Made by a program: the position numbers and the translations under genes. From assembly GCA_963843465.1 (NCBI GenBank), contig CAWJKP010000006.1:248001-312000 (forward strand): a stretch of DNA of 64,000 bases, in the 5' to 3' direction. This document shows positions 27,212 to 34,104 of the stretch, piece after piece. The DNA comes from CAWJKP01 sp963843465 (GTDB lineage Bacteria; Planctomycetota; Planctomycetia; Pirellulales; Thermoguttaceae). Numbering within the stretch: the first letter of the stretch is position 1; every line of letters begins with the position of its first letter. The notes beneath the pieces are model-generated. The model did not search any database. It was not told the origin of the DNA and worked only from the letters and a program-made list of their open reading frames with translations.

Positions 27212-27637
27212 ATGGAGGTATTCATAAGTCACGCGAGCGCCGATCGGGGCCTTGCCGAGGAACTGACGGCAGAACTTGAGAAGGCGGGAATAAAGACCTG
27301 GAACCCGTATCGCTCGGTGATGCCGGGCGACAATTGGCCCTTAGAAGTCGGCAAGGCGCTGGAAAGGTCCGATGTGATGGTGGTCCTTTTGACCCATCAT
27401 GCGCAGGAATCGCCGACGGTTGGACGGGACGTACAGTACGCGTTGACTTCCGGCAATTACCGGGGCCGGGTCGTTCCCGTGCTGGTGAACATGCCGACTT
27501 TCGAGGCCGGTCGCGAAGTACCCTGGGTATTGTTACGCTTCGAAACTGTGCATGTCGAAGGCTATCCGCCCAATTTCCGGCCTGTCGTGGATCGGCTTCA
27601 GAAGATTGCCGAGGCGGAGTGCAATGCCACCGCGTGA
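27212..27637 (+). CDS. Stand-alone TIR domain protein (variant catalytic residue)
   Basis: 141 residues, entirely one TIR domain. Opening MEVFISHASADR and WNPYRSVMPGDNW match the bacterial TIR_2 pattern. The alpha-C segment that normally reads SPWCRAE, with the catalytic Glu, reads SPTVGRD at 67-73, so Asp73 replaces the Glu. NADase activity may thus be reduced or lost. AGGAG lies seven bases before the ATG. The stop overlaps the start of the next TIR gene by 14 bases, which suggests coupled translation. There is no linked sensor domain, nuclease or NTPase. Confidence 0.85.
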   Translation: MEVFISHASADRGLAEELTAELEKAGIKTWNPYRSVMPGDNWPLEVGKALERSDVMVVLLTHHAQESPTVGRDVQYALTSGNYRGRVVPVLVNMPTFEAGREVPWVLLRFETVHVEGYPPNFRPVVDRLQKIAEAECNATA

Positions 27638-28043
27638 AGCCTTCCTGTCGCATTCCAGCGAGGATCGTGCGATGGCGCGGCGGATTGCGGAAATGCTGGG
27701 CGATCATGGCGTGCCGACATTCTATGCCCCCGCGAACGTCATAGGACATCAACAATGGCAAGACGAGATTCTGAAGGCATTGCAGCGCTGCGATTGGTTC
27801 TTGGTCCTGTTGTCTCCGGACGCCATACGGTCGATGTGGGTCAAGCGCGAAACAGCCTTCGCGTTGAAAGAGCGGCGGTACGAAGACAGGATCGTCCCGC
27901 TAAATTATCGCGATTGCGGTCTTGGCCCTTTGGAATGGCTCAAGCTCTATCAGTTTGTCGACTTTCGAGCGGGTTTCAGCGAAGGCGCGCGGATGTTGTT
28001 GCGCGTATGGGGAATGGAACTCAAATCGTCGCCCCGCGCGTAA
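27624..28043 (+). CDS. Stand-alone TIR domain protein (canonical Glu)
   Basis: 139 residues from ATG 27624; a longer frame exists but begins inside the upstream TIR gene. The single TIR domain has FLSHSSEDRAMARRIAE at the N-terminus. The alpha-C motif reads SMWVKRE (70-76), so the Trp and the catalytic Glu76 are both kept. Such domains cleave NAD+ or make cyclic ADP-ribose products in Thoeris, CBASS or Argonaute-linked defence. With its partner it may form a two-subunit TIR complex; this is inference. Composition is typical of the surrounding DNA. Confidence 0.87.
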   Translation: MPPREAFLSHSSEDRAMARRIAEMLGDHGVPTFYAPANVIGHQQWQDEILKALQRCDWFLVLLSPDAIRSMWVKRETAFALKERRYEDRIVPLNYRDCGLGPLEWLKLYQFVDFRAGFSEGARMLLRVWGMELKSSPRA

Positions 28044-28102
28044 CCGTCACGCACGATTTCTTTGCACGGGGGCGAGGGTGCGTATTCTGCCTACCCTGAC
28101 GG

Positions 28103-29248
28103 CTACTGCACTTCCAGCATCCGCTCCAAGGCCTGCAGGGCGTCGCCGGCCGTCAGGTCGTCGACGCGGACCACATTCACCGGCGTGCCGCGGGCCAGGT
28201 TCTCCAGCGACCAGCAGAGATGCGCCAGATCGATGCGGTACATCGTCGCGCACATGCAGACCACGGGCGAAAGGAAGTAGATCTCCTGCTCGGGGTGCTC
28301 GTGCTTGAGGCGGTTGACCAGGTGCAGTTCGGTGCCGATCGCCCATTTCGTCCCCGGCGGCGATTGTTCCACCGCCCGAATGATCTTGCCGGTGGAGCCG
28401 ATCACGTCGGCCTTGCCCACGACTTCCATCGTACACTCGGGGTGTACGAGAATCTTGATCCCCGGCAGTCGCTGGCGGAACTGATCGACGTGGGCCGGGA
28501 GGAACATCTGGTGGACGCTGCAGTGGCCCTGCCAGAGCAGCACCCGGCTGCGGCGGACGGCGGCTTCGTCGCAGCCGCCCAGATCGTCTTTCCGCGGGTT
28601 CCAGACGGGCATCTCCTCCAACGCGACACCCAGGGTCAGGGCCGTATTGCGTCCCAGGTGCTGATCGGGAAAGAAGAGCACGCGGCGGCGGCGGGCGAAA
28701 GACCACTGGAGCACCGCCCGGGCGTTGGCCGAGGTGCAGACGATGCCGCCGTGACGCCCGCAGAATGCCTTGAGGCTTGCCGCCGAGTTGACGTAGGTGA
28801 CCGGCGTCAGGTCGTCAACGTCGATCACTTCGGCAAGCTGCTCCCAGCATTGCTCGACCTGCTCGATTTCGGCCATGTCGGCCATCGAGCAGCCGGCCGC
28901 CATGTCGGGCAGGACGACCACCGCCCGCTGACCCTCCCGCTCAGCCAGTCGCTGGGGCCGATTGGCGAGGATATCGGCCGTCTCGGCCATGAAATGGACG
29001 CCGCAAAAGGCGATCGCCCGGCAATCGCGGCTCTCGGCGGCCATCTTGCTGAGTTGGTAGCTATCGCCCCGCAGGTCCGCCAGGGCGATGACCTCGTCCT
29101 GCTGATAATGATGCCCGAGGATCAACAGCCGCGGTCCCATCCGGGTCCGCACGGCCTGGATCCGTTGGCTGAGGGTTTGGCTGTCCAGCGACTTGTAAGG
29201 TTCGATCTCGAAGGCGGGCTGCGCCGCGGAATCGAGGATCAGGCTCAT
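28103..29248 (-). CDS. nadA: Quinolinate synthase A
   Basis: 381 residues from ATG 29248 (GGAG seven bases upstream); an upstream TTG would only add a non-homologous lead. Condenses iminoaspartate with dihydroxyacetone phosphate to quinolinate in NAD synthesis. The [4Fe-4S] cysteines are the usual three: in FCGVHFMAE, in a HPECTMEV context, and in VVCMCATM near the C-terminus. ILGHHYQQDE near residue 45 holds the substrate histidines. nadB and nadC are not adjacent. It lies next to the NAD-consuming TIR genes, which may be coincidence. Confidence 0.93.
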   Translation of the reverse strand: MSLILDSAAQPAFEIEPYKSLDSQTLSQRIQAVRTRMGPRLLILGHHYQQDEVIALADLRGDSYQLSKMAAESRDCRAIAFCGVHFMAETADILANRPQRLAEREGQRAVVVLPDMAAGCSMADMAEIEQVEQCWEQLAEVIDVDDLTPVTYVNSAASLKAFCGRHGGIVCTSANARAVLQWSFARRRRVLFFPDQHLGRNTALTLGVALEEMPVWNPRKDDLGGCDEAAVRRSRVLLWQGHCSVHQMFLPAHVDQFRQRLPGIKILVHPECTMEVVGKADVIGSTGKIIRAVEQSPPGTKWAIGTELHLVNRLKHEHPEQEIYFLSPVVCMCATMYRIDLAHLCWSLENLARGTPVNVVRVDDLTAGDALQALERMLEVQ

Positions 29249-29487
29249 GGGAAAGCTCCGGCCGTTCGGGGCCGAGGTCGGATCGTTTTGGGCCCTCTTC
29301 CTCTGGGAGAGAGGGGGAACCGTCATTGCTGCAGTGTGCCCTGACTGCAGTATGAGCATGGACATTCGGAAACACAAGCTGTGGTGTGGTCCGCTCCCTA
29401 AGTTGGAGAGCGGCCCGCGTCCTGGCGGCGCAGCAGCCTTATAACCTGCCGGAGGGGTCCGCCTGCACGGATGGGATCGTAACCCCC

Positions 29488-29658
29488 TCTCTCCGCTACG
29501 CCTTCCGCATGTTCGCGGCGTACTACAACTATTGCTGGCGAACCCGGAAGCCCGGGAAGAGCGGGAAGCGACGGCCGACGGCCGCCATGATGGCTAAGCT
29601 GACCGACCACCTTTGGAGCTTCGACGAGCTTTTCGAGGTCGTGACGGAAGGCCACTAG
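29488..29658 (+). pseudogene. C-terminal scrap of IS1-like transposase
   Basis: About 56 codons (FAAYYNYC... and AAMMAKLTDHLWSFDEL) resemble the C-terminus of IS1-type DDE transposases, which usually read F-N-x-C then AGLTDHVWSLxEL. Upstream no catalytic core, inverted repeat or start is visible, so this is a remnant. It overlaps antisense the last 22 codons of the SecB-like gene. Confidence 0.55.
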
Positions 29659-30223
29659 CGGTAATGGCACCGTTCTCTTTCTTCGTTTCCACTACATCTG
29701 TTTGCTTGTGAGACTCTGCTGTTTTAGGTGTATCTTCGGCATCGCGCACCATCTTTTCGATAGCTCCAGCTAGCAGAACTGGTAGCACGACAGTTGGAAG
29801 CCCCATGCGCGCGGCAGTTGTTTGGACATACTCGCGCCAGTACGGCCACGTATTGTATGTACCGTTTACTTTTGCAAATGCCGAAAGCTGCTCGTCTGCC
29901 GGAAGGGACTCTCCCATTATTGTATATTCTAGCGAGAAGGCCGCCTGGATACGAAAAACAGACCTTCTGTCCTCATCGTCACTTTTTCCGTCAAGCACAA
30001 ATGCGACGAGAACGTCAAGTCGTTTAGTTTCTGGGTCAAAATGATGTGGCATCACCCTCAAGCCATATCGCAATTCCACCCCTTGCGGAATCTCGCTATC
30101 ATCAGCAATTTCACGCTTTACATGAGACTCTGCGAGTCGCACATTCTTGATGTGAACACGCTTGGCTATGGCAGCCGCCAACTGCATAATCGTGGGGGCG
30201 GCAGTTGTTGTTGGCTCTGTCAT
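29594..30223 (-). CDS. SecB-like chaperone of a toxin-antitoxin-chaperone module
   Basis: 209 residues. A SecB-type fold is suggested by the central antiparallel strands (FRIQAAFSLEYTIMG) and then the helix-forming pattern TWPYWREYVQTTAARMGLP followed by a LPVLL turn, as in SecB and the M. tuberculosis Rv1957 chaperone. The last 30 residues are low-complexity, Lys/Ser-rich, and partly lie antisense to the transposase scrap. It begins only six bases after the antitoxin stop. Its predicted role is to protect and fold the antitoxin; a general export role is less likely. Confidence 0.75.
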   Translation of the reverse strand: MTEPTTTAAPTIMQLAAAIAKRVHIKNVRLAESHVKREIADDSEIPQGVELRYGLRVMPHHFDPETKRLDVLVAFVLDGKSDDEDRRSVFRIQAAFSLEYTIMGESLPADEQLSAFAKVNGTYNTWPYWREYVQTTAARMGLPTVVLPVLLAGAIEKMVRDAEDTPKTAESHKQTDVVETKKENGAITASGLPSRPRKARRSSKGGRSA

Positions 30224-30229
30224 TGTTCC

Positions 30230-30634
30230 CTACACAGCTTCGCAGAAGTGGGTTTCTTCTGGAGAATCAGCGATGGGTGGAAACTTCGTGGCCCATCCGA
30301 GCGGCCCCTTCGGCAGACTGGAGGTCAGGTCGGATAGGTCATGCCACTCTCCTTCATCGGGAAAGAGCGCTTCGGCCGAAAGGACGACACGCGACTCCAA
30401 GGAAGTGAAGATGTCGGCCAGGGTACGGAGGGTTAGGTTCCGCTCGCCTCCCAGATATTGGGTGATGCGTCCCTTGGTGAGCCCCAATGAATCTGCCAGT
30501 TCTTTTCTGGTTACACCCTTCTTCTGCATCGTCTGGTAGATGAGGGATGCAACATCCACCAGCAGCAGTTCTTGCTGGAAGCCTTTGAGTTCTTCTGGGT
30601 CTTGGTTGTGTTCTGTCAGGTGGCTGCGGGGCAT
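30230..30634 (-). CDS. HigA-type XRE antitoxin with C-terminal tail
   Basis: 134 residues from ATG 30634. A Cro/C1-type HTH spans about 28-80 (KGVTRKELADSLGLTKGRI with TLRTLADIF). The C-terminal 105-134, including PLGWATKFPPIA, is separate from the HTH and may act like the chaperone-addiction (ChAD) segment of HigA1, which SecB-TA recognises. The ATG is one base from the toxin stop, giving a tightly coupled operon. It should bind the module promoter and self-repress; the tail would make it chaperone dependent. Confidence 0.8.
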   Translation of the reverse strand: MPRSHLTEHNQDPEELKGFQQELLLVDVASLIYQTMQKKGVTRKELADSLGLTKGRITQYLGGERNLTLRTLADIFTSLESRVVLSAEALFPDEGEWHDLSDLTSSLPKGPLGWATKFPPIADSPEETHFCEAV

Positions 30635-30635
30635 G

Positions 30636-31055
30636 TCAGTAGTTCCTTTTCGGTTGTCTTTCGCTCTTGCTCTCTCGGGCCACAACCTCACGCATGATTT
30701 GGAAAGCCAGGGTAAACTCCTGTTCGGGCCATTTTGATTTGGGAGGTTTGACAAACCCATGCGTTACGATCCATCGGTTGCCTTTTTGAAAACATGGCAA
30801 GCGAATACGCCGCTTGTTGAGCTTGCACTTAAAGGTCCAAATCTCATCGCGTTCATGCGCGAATATATCTGGCGAAACATTCTTCCCTTTGTTCTCGGCA
30901 ACGTGCCGGAACACTGCGCGAATATGCCTTTGGAGTTTCGGCGGCAATTCCTCGACGAAGACTTTCGCGGGAATGTTGCCTTCCTTCCGGACTGCGTACT
31001 CGACCGTCCAGCCACCAGCTTGCTCAACAATACTACGCTCGTCATGTCCTGCCAT
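30636..31055 (-). CDS. HigB-type (Gp49-like) toxin
   Basis: 139 residues. RelE/ParE-superfamily mRNA interferase of the phage Gp49-like class: an N-terminal helix pair (PAKVFVEELPPKLQRHIRAV), then strands EIWTFKCK and RRIRLPCF, and the VTHGFVKPPKSKWPEQE segment typical of HigB with basic/acidic residues used for ribosomal A-site cleavage. It is the first gene of the operon (toxin-antitoxin-chaperone order). AT content is raised relative to the housekeeping genes, as for a transferred island. Confidence 0.8.
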   Translation of the reverse strand: MAGHDERSIVEQAGGWTVEYAVRKEGNIPAKVFVEELPPKLQRHIRAVFRHVAENKGKNVSPDIFAHERDEIWTFKCKLNKRRIRLPCFQKGNRWIVTHGFVKPPKSKWPEQEFTLAFQIMREVVARESKSERQPKRNY

Positions 31056-31064
31056 AGAAGTTTA

Positions 31065-31092
31065 CTTATAGCTAAACTACCTGTCAAGTCAA
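31065..31092 (-). promoter_or_regulatory. Sigma70-like promoter of the TA-chaperone operon
   Basis: On the minus strand, -35 TTGACT at 31092-31087, a 16-base spacer and -10 TATAAG at 31070-31065 (each 5 of 6). The -10 ends nine bases before the toxin ATG at 31055, so the leader would be at most a few nucleotides. Confidence 0.55.
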
Positions 31093-31297
31093 GCGTGGCG
31101 TATTTATTGTAAGGAATTATACCGGCCCATGTTAGGGGAATTCTACCGAAAAACATGGTCTTGCCACCAGTCCGGGTCGTACAGGCCAGCAACACACTCT
31201 TAGGACACTACTTGACAGGGCTTGCCCCCCCATGCCTAGGAGGGTATGTTAGCGATGCAGTTATAGCAAGAGCCGTTCAGCACCGGGTTCATGATCC

Positions 31298-31954
31298 ATG
31301 GGCGACTACCAACCAACCTCCCGGCGGCCGATCGCCGCCATGTTCCGCATGACGGCCCGGGGCGCAGTCCAAGGGTGTGTGCGACTGGGAATCCATCCCG
31401 ACGCGGTCTCCTACGGTTCGGTCGTTGCTTCGGTCTTGGCGGCTCTCTGTTTCTGGTGGTCCGAACGGCTGCCCGCGTTGCTCATTCCTGCTGCGCTGTT
31501 GTGCTACCTGCGATTGTGGCTGAACATGCTCGACGGCATGGTGGCCCTGGCCTCGGGCAAGGCGAGTCTGCGTGGCGAGCTGCTCAACGACCTGCCCGAT
31601 CGCGTCTCCGACGTGATCATTTTCGTCGGCGCCGCCTACAGCGGATTGTGCCACCCGGCCAGCGGCTATTGGGCGGCGATTCTTGCCCTGCTGACCGCCT
31701 ACGTGGGAACCTTCGGTCAGGCCCTGGGCGTGGGCCGGCAGTTCGGCGGCATGATGGCCAAGCCTTGGCGGATGGTCGTGCTGCACATCGGAGCATGGAT
31801 CACGCTGGGGCTTGTTTGGTCGGGCCGCTCGATCGACCTGGGGCCCTTGACCGTGCTGGACTGGAGCAACCTGGTCGTCATCGTCGGATGCTTGGAAACG
31901 ATCGCCGTGCGACTGGCCCGCATCATGCGCGGTCTGGCCGCGAAGCAAACCTGA
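31298..31954 (+). CDS. ynbA: CDP-alcohol phosphatidyltransferase-like membrane protein
   Basis: 218 residues with about five membrane segments. It carries a CDP-OH-P motif variant: the canonical DxxDGxxAR...GxxxDxxxD reads NMLDGMVAL...GELLNDLPD, so the first Asp, the Arg and a later Asp are replaced. The enzyme class transfers a phospho group from CDP-lipid to an alcohol; loss of these residues could alter activity. First gene of a cluster in the ynbABCD order seen in E. coli. Confidence 0.72.
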   Translation: MGDYQPTSRRPIAAMFRMTARGAVQGCVRLGIHPDAVSYGSVVASVLAALCFWWSERLPALLIPAALLCYLRLWLNMLDGMVALASGKASLRGELLNDLPDRVSDVIIFVGAAYSGLCHPASGYWAAILALLTAYVGTFGQALGVGRQFGGMMAKPWRMVVLHIGAWITLGLVWSGRSIDLGPLTVLDWSNLVVIVGCLETIAVRLARIMRGLAAKQT

Positions 31955-31984
31955 GGACCTGCGGAAGAACAACTCTTACCAATG

Positions 31985-32158
31985 GTGGCAGGCACACGCC
32001 GTGTGCCGTCCGTCGTTTAGGGTGCGTGAAATAATAACTTGGTGAGGTTTTTGTGGTGCAGGCGTCTCGCCTGCCCGGGGAAAATGCAGGCGGGACGCCT
32101 GCACCACAAGGGCAAGTTGCACACGTTATTCTTAGGGCACACGGCGTGTGCCGACTAC
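31985..32158. repeat. Nested palindrome pairs (GCAGGCACAC pair around GTGCAGGCG pair)
   Basis: Outer units GTGGCAGGCACACGCC at 31985-32011 and the inverse ending GTGTGCCGACTAC at 32135-32158. An inner pair at 32053-32107, GTGGTGCAGGCG ... CGCCTGCACCAC, lies between them. Confidence 0.75.
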
Positions 32159-32175
32159 GAGCCAGGAAGCAACCC

Positions 32176-33123
32176 ATGTCTCCCAGCGCGGCATTGTCCA
32201 GCGACGTGTTCCGCATTTACGCCGGCGTGGTGCTGGGGGTGTTGGTCCTGGGCGGTTTGCTGATCGCGACTCTCCGCTGGGGACTGCACCGCAACGTAAG
32301 CCATGCCTGGCAGTCGTACACTTCCTGGCTGGTGATGACGCCGCTGGTGGTTCTCGGCATCTTCGCGGGCCGGGTGCCGTCGATCGCGCTGCTGACGCTG
32401 TTGGCTGTCTTCGCCTTCAAGGAATTTGCGCGGGCGACGGGCCTCTATCACGACTGGTTGATGACCGGCGTGGTCTATCTTGGCATCCTCGCCACCGGGC
32501 TGGTTTCCGCGATGCACGATCCGCTCTTGCACGTGCCCGGATGGTATGGCTTGTTTGCGATTCTCCCGGCCTACGTGATTGCCGCCATCTTGTTGATCCC
32601 TATTCTTCGCAACCGCTGCGAAGGCCAACTCCAAGCAATCGCCCTGGCAATTCTGGGGTTCCTTTACATCGGCTGGATGTTCGGGCATCTGGCGTTCCTG
32701 GCCAACTCCAAGAATGCGTACGGTTACCTGTTGTATCTGATCTTTGCCGTCGAGATCAACGACGTTGCCGCCTACACCTTCGGCAAGCTCTTGGGACGGC
32801 ACCCGCTGCGGAGCAACATCAGCCCCAAGAAGACCTGGGAAGGGTCGCTGGGGGCGCTGGCGGTGTCGCTGGCCCTGCCTTGGGCGCTGCGGTTCTCCTT
32901 TCCCCATTTCGGCACTGCGGAACTGATCCTCACCGGCCTGATCGTGGGCGTTACCGGGCAGTTTGGCGACCTGTCGATGAGCGTGATCAAACGCGACTTG
33001 GGCGTCAAGGATATGGGAGTTCTGATTCGCGGACACGGCGGGATTCTCGACCGCATCGACAGCCTGATCTATGTGACCCCCCTATTCTTCCACATGGCAC
33101 GTTGGTTTCACGGCCTGTACTAG
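32176..33123 (+). CDS. ynbB: Phosphatidate cytidylyltransferase (CdsA-like)
   Basis: 315 residues from ATG 32176, with about eight membrane helices. The C-terminal CDS signature S-x-x-K-R-x4-K-D-x-G...GHGGxxDRxDS is complete (SVIKRDLGVKD and GHGGILDRIDS). Converts CTP and phosphatidate to CDP-diacylglycerol in the cytoplasmic membrane. This is normally a single housekeeping enzyme; placed in a ynb-type cluster it is probably a second, pathway-specific copy. Confidence 0.88.
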   Translation: MSPSAALSSDVFRIYAGVVLGVLVLGGLLIATLRWGLHRNVSHAWQSYTSWLVMTPLVVLGIFAGRVPSIALLTLLAVFAFKEFARATGLYHDWLMTGVVYLGILATGLVSAMHDPLLHVPGWYGLFAILPAYVIAAILLIPILRNRCEGQLQAIALAILGFLYIGWMFGHLAFLANSKNAYGYLLYLIFAVEINDVAAYTFGKLLGRHPLRSNISPKKTWEGSLGALAVSLALPWALRFSFPHFGTAELILTGLIVGVTGQFGDLSMSVIKRDLGVKDMGVLIRGHGGILDRIDSLIYVTPLFFHMARWFHGLY

Positions 33124-33207
33124 CGTCGCGTTATACTTTGCCTACGGTCTCGCCTGGGCATTCGGCGTGCAAGCAACGCCACGAGAGTCTCCTTCGGCGG
33201 CAGCCTC

Positions 33208-33981
33208 ATGCACAAAGGCGTGGTAATCGTCATGGAGCCCTGGCACTACGATACGGCGGAAGACCTCGACAAGACGATAGTCCAGCGGCTGCGGGATTTC
33301 CCCCGCGAGCCTGATCTGTTGGTCTACTCCGTCCGGCTGTTGGCGGCAACGCTGATTCGCGGCTGGCTGCGGGTCTATCATCGGCTGCGGGTCTTTGGCG
33401 GTGAGAACCTGCCTGGCGACGGGTCGTTCGTACTGGTGGCCAACCATTGCAGCCATCTGGATGCCTTGACGATCCTCTCGGCGATGCCCATCCGCAAGTT
33501 GCACCGCGTGTTCCCTGCCGCCGCCCAGGATTTCTTTTTCGTCAGCATTCCACGGCTGACCATAGCCGCCGTCGTGGTCAACGCCTTGCCTTTCAATCGC
33601 CAGGCGAACATCCGCCAGAGCCTTTCGCTCTGCAGGCAATTGTTGGAGAACCCCGGCAACGTCTTGCTGTTGTTTCCCGAAGGAACGCGGAGCACCACCG
33701 GCGAACTTGGCGAGTTCAAGCCGGGCATCGGGTTGATGCTGGCCGGGACCCGGGTTCCCATCGTCCCTTGTTGGCTGGACGGCACATTCCGCGCCTGGCC
33801 GAAGGGGAGCTGGCTCCCCCGCCCGCGCCGAGTGCGGCTGGTGATAGGAAAACCCCTCACCTTCGAGCACCTTCGCCGCGGCAAGGACTCGGCCATGGAG
33901 ATAAGCCGGGATCTCCGTGAGGCAATCCTGAGTTTGGCTTCCTCGGTCCCGCCGGCAAGGAGGTCGTATGAACGAGAGTAG
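33208..33981 (+). CDS. 1-acyl-sn-glycerol-3-phosphate acyltransferase-like protein
   Basis: 257 residues (an ATG at 33232 is an alternative start). A PlsC-type acyltransferase: NHCSHLD holds the catalytic HX4D (near residue 80), and FPEGTRS the substrate-binding motif. One membrane-associated helix lies near residue 45. E. coli ynbABCD has no such gene, so this is an addition. It likely supplies or remodels phosphatidate used by the ynbB-type enzyme. The stop TAG is the start of a palindrome pair. Confidence 0.87.
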   Translation: MHKGVVIVMEPWHYDTAEDLDKTIVQRLRDFPREPDLLVYSVRLLAATLIRGWLRVYHRLRVFGGENLPGDGSFVLVANHCSHLDALTILSAMPIRKLHRVFPAAAQDFFFVSIPRLTIAAVVVNALPFNRQANIRQSLSLCRQLLENPGNVLLLFPEGTRSTTGELGEFKPGIGLMLAGTRVPIVPCWLDGTFRAWPKGSWLPRPRRVRLVIGKPLTFEHLRRGKDSAMEISRDLREAILSLASSVPPARRSYERE

Positions 33982-34072
33982 GGTGGGACAAGCTCGCCTT
34001 GGGCGAGCGCCGGCCCACCAGGCGTTTCCGAAGGTGGGCCGGCGCTCGCTCGGCGAGCTTGTCCCACCCTAC
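33978..34072. repeat. Long GTAG palindrome pair inside the lipid cluster
   Basis: GTAGGGTGGGACAAGCTCGC unit with its inverse CGAGCTTGTCCCACCCTAC, plus CGCCGGCCCACC arms. It sits between plsC-like and ynbC-like genes, so it is transcribed in the operon. Confidence 0.8.
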
Positions 34073-34104
34073 ATTTGCAGGGAAGATTTTCAAGGAGCAC
34101 TTGT

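Noticed and set aside
27212..29248. Thoeris-like system with nadA as partner
   Set aside because: Thoeris needs ThsA (NAD-binding SIR2/SLOG effector) and ThsB; neither is nearby, and nadA is a biosynthetic housekeeping gene on the opposite strand.
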